Notes under the pieces: generated by a model
Told to the model about the DNA's origin: nothing
Seen by the model: only the letters and a program-made list of their open reading frames with translations
Database searches by the model: none
Shown here: in pieces, positions 57,990 to 64,000 of the stretch
Numbering within the stretch: the stretch's first letter is position 1
Layout of the letters: each line of letters starts with the position of its first letter
Made by a program: the position numbers and the translations under genes
From: Lysobacter sp. BMK333-48F3
GTDB lineage: Bacteria; Pseudomonadota; Gammaproteobacteria; Xanthomonadales; Xanthomonadaceae
Assembly: GCF_019733395.1 (NCBI RefSeq)
Contig: NZ_JAIHOO010000001.1
Location: forward strand, 2,179,001-2,243,000
Length of the DNA stretch: 64,000 nucleotides
Reading direction: 5' to 3'

Positions 57990-58484
57990 ATGCAGCGCCG
58001 CACGCCGCCGGGGAGCGACCGGCGCTCGTCGTCTTCCGCCCGGCCTTCCACTGTCGCCCTCGTTGCGCCGGCTCGTCCGGTCCGTCATGACGCGTCGCCG
58101 GAGGCGGCGGGCGTGGCGCAGGCGGCCCGCCACGGGCCGATCGGCGCCGGTGCGCGGGTGTTCGCGGCGTTGTTGGCGTTGATCTGCGGCAGCACCGCGC
58201 TGTGGGGCATGGCCAATCTGCTCGCCACCGCGCTGACCGGCGTGGTGCGCCTGCGCCGGGCCTCGTTCGTGTTCGCCGAGCAGCCGGCGCGCTTCGCCAT
58301 GGAGGTCGGCGCGCAGGCGCTGGTGTCGCTGCTGTGCGCGGGCATCGCCTGCGCGGCGGTGCGGATCGCGCTAGGCCGCGACGATGGGCGCGCTGCGCCC
58401 GCGGCGACACGGCGCCGCTGGCGGCGCCCGCGTTGGACGATCCTGAGCCGGCATGCGCGCAAGAAGGCGCGGCGCGCGCGCTAG
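57990..58484 (+). CDS. Small membrane protein, unknown function
   Basis: The 164-residue frame from ATG 57990 has a hydrophilic, Arg/Ser-rich start, two predicted transmembrane helices (ARVFAALLALICGSTALWGM; AMEVGAQALVSLLCAGIACA) and a very basic tail. The open frame extends upstream into the microsatellite; I consider that part non-coding. Unrecognised family and moderate evidence only. Confidence 0.5.
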   Translation: MQRRTPPGSDRRSSSSARPSTVALVAPARPVRHDASPEAAGVAQAARHGPIGAGARVFAALLALICGSTALWGMANLLATALTGVVRLRRASFVFAEQPARFAMEVGAQALVSLLCAGIACAAVRIALGRDDGRAAPAATRRRWRRPRWTILSRHARKKARRAR

Positions 58485-58559
58485 CCGGCGCGCGGCTCGA
58501 TCGCGACACGACGCCGAAGCCCCTGGATGCCCGCCTGCGCGGGCATGACGGCTTGAGGG

Positions 58560-58770
58560 TTCGCGGCAAGCGCCGTGACCGACGGTCAGGGCGTCGATGC
58601 CCTCCAACGCAGGCCATGACGGGCGGATTCGAAACGGCTTGGGGTTCGCGGCAAGCGCCATGACCGACGGTCAGGGCGTCGATGCCTTCCAACGCAGGCC
58701 ATGACGGACGGATTCGAAACAGCCTGGAGGTTCGCGGCAAGCGCCATGACCGACGGCCAGGGCTTCGACT
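58560..58770. repeat. About 86-bp tandem repeat, 2.5 copies
   Basis: TTCGCGGCAAGCGCC(A/G)TGACC begins copies at about 58559, 58644 and 58731; each continues GACGGTCAGGGCGTCGATGC, CCAACGCAGGCCATGACGG and CGGATTCGAAAC. A hairpin TGCCCGCCTGCGCGGGCA lies just before at 58528-58545. These account for most of the 440-bp gap between the genes ending at 58484 and 58925; no gene seen there. Confidence 0.85.
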
Positions 58771-58924
58771 CTTTCCATCGCGGACCGCCGGTCGAATTCG
58801 AAGCGCGGAGCTTCGCGGCGGGGACGCGGCGCACAGGCCGTTTAGCCCGATGCGGCGAGGCCCGGCATGGCCGGGTCTCGTCGCGTGTCGCCGGCGGCAC
58901 CTCAGCGAGGTGCGATGGCCAGGC

Positions 58925-61051
58925 TCAACCGGCGTCGCGCAGCTTGATCGTGCCCGGCACCGCGCGGTTGCCCTGCTCGAACACCATCGCCAGCAGGTCC
59001 TCGGGGATCTGGCTGGTGTGGAAGTCGTTGCTCAGCACCGCGAACACTTCGTCCGGAGTCTTGGCCACCGCCAGATGCTCGGCGACGTTGGTGTTCCACG
59101 GCGTGATCCGGCCCGAATCCAGGTCGGCCAGGTGCTCCTGGCCGCCGACCGAGCCGACGTGGGCGCGGCTGCGGTCGCGCAGCTCCATCAACTGCGCGCT
59201 GGTGAACTCCAGTTGCACGTGCTGCTCGCCGTCGAAGTCCTTGTTCACCTGGTCGGGCTTGTAGGCGGCGTTGAGATAAGAGGTGAGGATCGGATTGAAA
59301 TCGCTCAGCACGATCTTCCACTCGGTCTTGCTGTCGATCGGCTTGCCGTCGCTGCCGACCTGGAACTGCACGTCGCTGGTCATGCCGTCGGCCGAGGTGT
59401 AGGTGTTCTGCTGATCGACCGTGCCGTCCTGCCAGACGTTGCGGGTGATGGTCAGTTGGCTGTTGCCGCCGGTCTGCCACGACAGCGGGCCCAGGTCGAT
59501 GCCCAGGCGGGTGGCGTGCTCGGCGTTGAGCACCTCGCTGGTGCCCGAGCGCTGCACGCCGGGCGGGTTCCAGTCCGGCACGCGGCCGCCGTTCATGAAG
59601 TTCTGGTAGGCCTGCTGGCCTTCCGGCGTGGCCAGGTCGATGCGCGCGGTGCTCAGCGAGCGGTTTTCCATACTGGTGTCGACGCTGACCCCGATCGCCG
59701 CGGTGCCGGCGCGGCCGAGGCCGAAGAAGGTCGCGTTCTCCACGGTCTGGATCGGACCGGCGTAGACCTCGACCACCGAGCCTTCGAGCTTGCGCACGCC
59801 GAAGCCGGCGCCGTCGAGCTCGGTGTGGTTGCCGGCCAGGGTGAAGGCCTTGTAGTTGATCGCGAAGTCCGAGCCCTGCAGGTCCTGGCCGCGCATCAGC
59901 ACCGAGGTGCCGGTGGGCATGCCGAGCGGATCCAGCGGGTTGGGCATGCCGCTCATGTCGCCGTTGGCGAGCTTGGTGCCTTGCTGCGTGGTCACCGTCG
60001 CTTCGTAGCTCAGGCGGCTGCCTTCGAATTCGGTGTAATGGCCGGAGATCGGCAGCCCCTTGACCACGTTCTTCAGCAGCGGCGAGCCTTCGATCAGCTC
60101 CTTGGCTTCGGGCGAGACCTGGCGCAGCAGGGTGGCGGCCTGGTAGAGCTTGTTCAGCGGCGTCTTGCCGACGTCGACGCCGGCCTCGCTCTGCAACTGC
60201 ACCGAGGTCTTGAACTGCTGGGTCTGCTGGAAGTCGACGCCGGTCTGCACGTCGGACAGTTCGACCTTGCCCTCGAAGCTGAAGCCCGCCTCGGCGCGCA
60301 CCGGTATGAACGACGGCGTGCCGATGCCGGCGAGCGGCGCGTTGTAGGTGACCTGGGTGCCGGGATTGATCGCGTAGGCGACCAGGTCCTGCGGCATCGC
60401 GCCGAGCAGTTCGTAACCGGCCGCGATCTGCTGCGGGGTCGGGTTGGCCGGCAGCTCCACGCCGAAGGTCTTGAGCGCGTCGCGCGCGGTGTCGATCGGC
60501 AGATTGGTGACCGCTTCGGGATTGGTCCGGGTCGAAGGATCGTTGCGCAGGTAGGCCGGCACTTCGGTCGGCTTGTCGGTGGCTTCGCCGACGATGCGCT
60601 TGAGTTCCTTGACGTAGGGATTGTTGTTGAACGCGTCGCGCGCCTCGCCGTATTCGTAGCTCGCGGTCGCGCCGTTGAGGCCGCTGTCGCGGTAGTCCTC
60701 CCACTTCGGCTCGAAGCGGTCCAGCGCGGCCTGCGCTTCCTCGCGCCGGGTGGTGGTGAACTGGGTCACCCGCGGCTGGTAGACCGACTGATACACCGGC
60801 GACGGCATGCCGTTGAGGTCGTCGGTCTTGGGCAGGGGCAGGTCGTTGATCGAGGCCACCGCCTGCTCCGGCGTTTTCGCCTCGGCCGGCTTCAGCGCCG
60901 GCGGGGTCTCGGTGCCGGGCGCGCTGGCCGGCGCCGCGGGCTCGCTCTGCACGGCCTCCTGGCGCGCGACCGAGTCGCGGATCGCCTGCTGGTCTTCCGG
61001 CGGCAGGCGATTGAACGTCTGCCAGCTGACTCCGCCGATTCCTCCACTCAT
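58925..61051 (-). CDS. Large protein of unknown function (708 aa)
   Basis: A 708-residue protein without a signal peptide or transmembrane segment. It starts SWQTFNRLPPEDQQAIRDSV, has a Pro/Ala-rich linker (about 35-60), then long polar, Gly/Thr-rich stretches with beta character (FSFEGKVELSDVQTGVDFQQ; YSYEATVTTQQG-like segments), and a C-terminal EF-hand-like or helical end (DEVFAVLSNDFHTSQIPEDL). I do not recognise it. The tone (polar, low Cys, no signal) resembles secreted effectors, but it lacks a Gln-rich XVIPCD-like tail. Divergent from the amidase gene. Confidence 0.7.
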   Translation of the reverse strand: MSGGIGGVSWQTFNRLPPEDQQAIRDSVARQEAVQSEPAAPASAPGTETPPALKPAEAKTPEQAVASINDLPLPKTDDLNGMPSPVYQSVYQPRVTQFTTTRREEAQAALDRFEPKWEDYRDSGLNGATASYEYGEARDAFNNNPYVKELKRIVGEATDKPTEVPAYLRNDPSTRTNPEAVTNLPIDTARDALKTFGVELPANPTPQQIAAGYELLGAMPQDLVAYAINPGTQVTYNAPLAGIGTPSFIPVRAEAGFSFEGKVELSDVQTGVDFQQTQQFKTSVQLQSEAGVDVGKTPLNKLYQAATLLRQVSPEAKELIEGSPLLKNVVKGLPISGHYTEFEGSRLSYEATVTTQQGTKLANGDMSGMPNPLDPLGMPTGTSVLMRGQDLQGSDFAINYKAFTLAGNHTELDGAGFGVRKLEGSVVEVYAGPIQTVENATFFGLGRAGTAAIGVSVDTSMENRSLSTARIDLATPEGQQAYQNFMNGGRVPDWNPPGVQRSGTSEVLNAEHATRLGIDLGPLSWQTGGNSQLTITRNVWQDGTVDQQNTYTSADGMTSDVQFQVGSDGKPIDSKTEWKIVLSDFNPILTSYLNAAYKPDQVNKDFDGEQHVQLEFTSAQLMELRDRSRAHVGSVGGQEHLADLDSGRITPWNTNVAEHLAVAKTPDEVFAVLSNDFHTSQIPEDLLAMVFEQGNRAVPGTIKLRDAG

Positions 61052-61392
61052 GCCTCTCTCCCCAGTCGCTACGGCAACGGATGTGCCTAAACCGCGACAC
61101 GCTATCCAATGTCACAAATCGGCAACATTAGGGTTTACCCCAGGTGCTGCGCACCGTTGCGCTCGGCGTTTTCGCGCATTTCCCCGCGGCGCGCCTGCGG
61201 CGCTGCATCGCGTCCATACGGCCGGGGCGGCCGGCGTTTTGCAGCCTTCCGCCGCCGCGCTCAATTCACGAGTGATCGCAGTCGCGGAACGCGACATTGC
61301 TACCTCACGACCCATCGCGCAGCACTTGCCGGTCAGGCAAATGCAGTACAAGGGCGGCGCGGGAATTTTTAATTCTCTTGGGGATAAATATC
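61052..61392. other. Divergent intergenic region between the 708-aa gene and the amidase gene
   Basis: About 340 bp with no gene that I can support. The last 40 bp turn AT-rich (GGAATTTTTAATTCTC, an interrupted dyad GAATT/AATTC at 61360-61379) and end in GGGGATAAATATC before ATG 61393, likely the promoter-proximal leader of the amidase. Confidence 0.5.
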
Positions 61393-63318
61393 ATGAACGA
61401 ATATTCCGGTGGCCGTTCCGCTGTCGCGCGGCGCCCGCTCCACTCCGGCCTGAGCCTGGCCCTGGCCGCCCTGATCGCCGCCGTCGCCGCGCCGGCGCTG
61501 GCCCAGTCGAGGCCGCAGGCCGCGGGCGAAGACCGCGCCCTGGCCCAGCGCCTGCAGGTCGAGGAATCCCTGGCCCGGGTCGATCGCGCCCTGTACGCGA
61601 ACTACTTCCGCCAGGCCTACGCGCGCTATCCGTCGATTCCGCGCGGCACCCTGGAATCGGTGGCCTACGTGATGAGCCGCTGGCAGCACCTGCAGCCGCA
61701 GACCGCCGGCTACGGCGAGCAGCACCAGCACATGCCGCAGTCCTATGGCGTGATGGGCCTGTACCGCGGCGAAGGCTTCGCCGACCAGATCGGCGAGGGC
61801 GCGCGCCTGCTCGGCGTGCCGGCCGCGCGCGTGCAGCGCGACCCGGCGAGCAACATCCTCGCCGCCGCGGCCCTGCTCGATCGCGAACTGCGCGCCGACG
61901 GCCTGCGCGCCGACGCGCCGGTCGAAGCCACCCGCGCCGCGCTGGAACGTTACGCCGGCTTCGCCCACGGCGGCGTCGCGGCCAAGAGCGCGATCCAGGA
62001 CCACGCCCGCTCCAGCTTCGCCTTCGACGTCCTGCTGGCGCAGGACAAGGGCGTCAACGACCGCGGCATCGTCGTGCCGGCGCGCGCGGTCGCCTGGGAA
62101 CGCGCCTTCGACGCGCGCAAGCTGGTCCAACTGCGCGCGCCGTTCGTGCGCCTGGACGTGGCCAACGACAAGGTCGAGGCGGTCGGCGCGGCCGCGCCGA
62201 GCTACGCCATCGACCCGCGCAGCGAAACCCTGACCGCGCCGGCGGCGGCCAACTTCGACACCAAGAGCACCGACTACGGCCCGGCGCTGTGGGTGGCTTC
62301 GCCCTACCACTCCGACCGCACCTCGTACGACTCGGTCACCATCCACACCATGCAGGGCTACTACGCCGGCAGCATCTCCTGGTTCCAGAACAACCCCTAC
62401 AGCGTCAGCGCGCACTACCTGATCCGCAGCTCCGACGGCCAGATCACCCAGATGGTGCGCGAGAGCCGCGCCGCCCATCACGTCGGCGTGCACAACAAGA
62501 CCACCCTGGGCATCGAGCACGAAGGCTTCGTCAACAACGCCAGCTGGTACACCGCGGCGATGTACAACGCCTCGGCCGCGCTGACCCGGCACTTCTGCGC
62601 CCGCTACAGCGCGATCAGCTGCGCCAGCGCCTACAAGGGCCCGGCCGGCAGCGGCATCAACGTGCTGCCGACCAGCGTCAAGGTGAAGGGCCACCAGCAC
62701 TACAGCAGCCAGACCCACACCGACCCGGGCATCAACTGGGATTGGGCGCGCTACTACAACCTGCTCAATCCGGGCAGCGGCACCGGCAGCGTGATCGACA
62801 GCTTCGAAAGCTCGGTCGGCCACTTCGACACCGGGCCGGCCTACTCGGGAAGCACCACCGGCATCTCTTCGGCCTCGCTGGCCGAGCGCAACTGCACCAC
62901 GCGCAAGAACGGCGAGTGCTCGCTGCGGGTGCTGTTGAAGGACGACACCGCCACCGCGTCGGATTGGGCGGTGCGCCTGCTCTCGGCCAGCGGCACGCCG
63001 GCCAGCAACGCCGCGCTCAACCGCAGCAACGGCAAGGTCGGGTTCTGGGTCTACACCGGCGCCACCGGCCTGAGCGCGGCGCTCGGCGTCGACGACAGCG
63101 ACGGCACCGAGCGTTCGGTCAGCCGCGCGATTCCGGCCAACGCCTGGACCTACCTGGAGTGGCGCCTGGACGACGCCGCGCAATGGGACGCCTGGGTCGG
63201 CGGCGCCGACGGCGCGATCACCGCCTCGACGGTGAAGCTCGACGCGGTGTGGTTCTACCGCGACCAGACCGCGTACGACGTCAACGTCTATCTGGACGAC
63301 GTCCAGGTCAAGTACTGA
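61393..63318 (+). CDS. Secreted N-acetylmuramoyl-L-alanine amidase (Amidase_2 domain) with C-terminal beta domain
   Basis: A 641-residue protein with a signal peptide (about residues 1-37, ALAALIAAVAAPALAQ). Residues about 60-200 resemble a lytic-transglycosylase-like helical domain (NYFRQAYARYPSIPRGTLES; QSYGVMGLYRGEGFADQIGE). The Amidase_2 zinc site follows: VTIHTMQGYYAGSISWFQNN, VSAHYLIRSSDGQITQMVRE, TLGIEHEGFV and KGHQHYSSQTHTDPGINWDW. The last about 170 residues are a beta-sandwich (GSVIDSFESSVGHFDTGPAY to VYLDDVQVKY). It degrades peptidoglycan outside the cell, as expected of a bacteriolytic Lysobacter. Confidence 0.9.
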   Translation: MNEYSGGRSAVARRPLHSGLSLALAALIAAVAAPALAQSRPQAAGEDRALAQRLQVEESLARVDRALYANYFRQAYARYPSIPRGTLESVAYVMSRWQHLQPQTAGYGEQHQHMPQSYGVMGLYRGEGFADQIGEGARLLGVPAARVQRDPASNILAAAALLDRELRADGLRADAPVEATRAALERYAGFAHGGVAAKSAIQDHARSSFAFDVLLAQDKGVNDRGIVVPARAVAWERAFDARKLVQLRAPFVRLDVANDKVEAVGAAAPSYAIDPRSETLTAPAAANFDTKSTDYGPALWVASPYHSDRTSYDSVTIHTMQGYYAGSISWFQNNPYSVSAHYLIRSSDGQITQMVRESRAAHHVGVHNKTTLGIEHEGFVNNASWYTAAMYNASAALTRHFCARYSAISCASAYKGPAGSGINVLPTSVKVKGHQHYSSQTHTDPGINWDWARYYNLLNPGSGTGSVIDSFESSVGHFDTGPAYSGSTTGISSASLAERNCTTRKNGECSLRVLLKDDTATASDWAVRLLSASGTPASNAALNRSNGKVGFWVYTGATGLSAALGVDDSDGTERSVSRAIPANAWTYLEWRLDDAAQWDAWVGGADGAITASTVKLDAVWFYRDQTAYDVNVYLDDVQVKY

Positions 63319-63451
63319 TCGGCGCGTCGCGCAGGCCGGCCTCCCGCACCCGGCCTGCGCGCGCCCGGTCGCCTTGGCGCGCTCCGCGCTCCGCATCGCG
63401 TTTCCCATCGCCCGACCATGACGCGCCGCCTGCGGCGCACAGGGGGAATTC

Positions 63452-64000
63452 ATGTCCGACAATCCGCACAGCGGCCGGCCGCGCGCGTCCGCGCGGCGCG
63501 TGCCGGCCTGGCCGGCGCCGCTGGCCTTGCTGCTGGCCGGCGCGGTCTTCGCTCATTGGCTGACCCGCCCGTCCGCGCCGCCGTCCGCGCCGGCCGGCGC
63601 ATCCGGCCTCGCCGCCGATGCCGCGCCGTTGCGTCGTCCGCTCGATATCCGCGTGCGCGACGCGGTCACCGGCCGCGCTCTGGCCGCGCAACTACGGCTG
63701 GAGCGCGACGGCGCGCGCGCGCTCGAACTGAACGCCGGTACGCGAGGCGGGCGGGTCGCCAGCCTTTCCGCCGGCGATTACCGCTTGACCGTCGCCGCAC
63801 CCGGCCACGAGGCCCTGAGCCTGCCGCTGCGCGTCGACGCCGCGCCGAGCCTGCCGACCACGGTCTGGCTGTCGCCGTCGACCCCGTCCGAGGCCTTGGA
63901 CCTGCTGGCCTTGAAGGCCGCCGCCTGCGCCGATTGCGCGGTGTTCAGCGGCCACGTCTACGACCGAGCCAGCGGCGCGCCGGTGGCCGGCGCGCGCGTG
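63452..64000 (+). CDS. Membrane-anchored protein with carboxypeptidase-regulatory-like domain (truncated by window edge)
   Basis: The first 183 residues are visible. After a basic start there is one transmembrane segment (PAPLALLLAGAVFAHWLTRP), then a Pro/Ala linker and beta-rich repeats (LDIRVRDAVTGRALAAQLRL; GGRVASLSAGDYRLTVAAPG; FSGHVYDRASGAPVAGARV) of the carboxypeptidase regulatory-like (CarboxypepD_reg) type. AGGGGGA precedes ATG 63452. The rest lies beyond the window. Confidence 0.75.
   Translation, partial: MSDNPHSGRPRASARRVPAWPAPLALLLAGAVFAHWLTRPSAPPSAPAGASGLAADAAPLRRPLDIRVRDAVTGRALAAQLRLERDGARALELNAGTRGGRVASLSAGDYRLTVAAPGHEALSLPLRVDAAPSLPTTVWLSPSTPSEALDLLALKAAACADCAVFSGHVYDRASGAPVAGARV

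Noticed and set aside
58682..61090. 802-aa open frame on the plus strand
   Set aside because: Antisense to the 708-aa gene and starts inside a tandem repeat; composition is typical of a shadow.
61369..63462. 697-aa open frame on the minus strand
   Set aside because: Antisense shadow of the amidase gene, which has a signal peptide and catalytic motifs.

Overview
This is a 64 kb chromosomal window from a high-GC gammaproteobacterium, most likely Lysobacter or a close Xanthomonadaceae relative. The inference rests on four things: single-subunit AceE, MaeB with a C-terminal phosphotransacetylase-like domain, effectors carrying the Xanthomonadales type IV secretion (X-T4SS) C-terminal signal (XVIPCD), and many REP-like repeats with the core GTAGGAGCGGCGTGAGCC. 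I see no rRNA, tRNA or CRISPR array.

Layout. 0-3.8 kb: a gene tail, maeB, then a non-coding block of seven composite repeat units that forms a 795-bp near-perfect palindrome. 3.8-9.1 kb: flavin reductase-like gene, two LysR regulators, a GST plus SMR transporter pair, and a REP-associated tyrosine transposase (RAYT) flanked by REP pairs. 9.1-11.9 kb: aceE with a terminator. 11.9-15.8 kb: an AT-rich three-gene cassette (AAA ATPase with a DUF3696-like end, a TOPRIM/DUF4435-like protein, a DUF262 protein), which is the best candidate for an undescribed defence system. 15.9-33.3 kb: an XRE regulator, then an accessory region holding three candidate X-T4SS toxins (HEVGH metallopeptidase with XVIPCD; RTX-repeat metallopeptidase; class 3 lipase), each next to secreted or lipoprotein genes that look like immunity proteins, several duplicated and one frameshifted.

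33.6-64 kb is mostly ordinary metabolism and envelope genes: DHFR-like reductase, MFS exporter, GFA and DUF1697 proteins, GST, arylamine N-acetyltransferase, GH64-like glucanase, VOC protein, TrmO, an ABC exporter, an amino acid permease, a SIMPL protein, a lactonase-type propeller, a 708-aa protein of unknown function and a secreted amidase. The gaps are packed with REPs, C6TTTGA5G6 elements, 40-bp palindromes, a heptamer microsatellite and 86-bp tandem repeats.

The biology suggested is that of a predatory or competitive soil bacterium. The effector/immunity clusters would act against neighbouring bacteria, the AT-rich cassette against phage or plasmids, and the RAYT may have spread the REPs. 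All functional statements come from reading the sequence and remembered family motifs; no database search was run.
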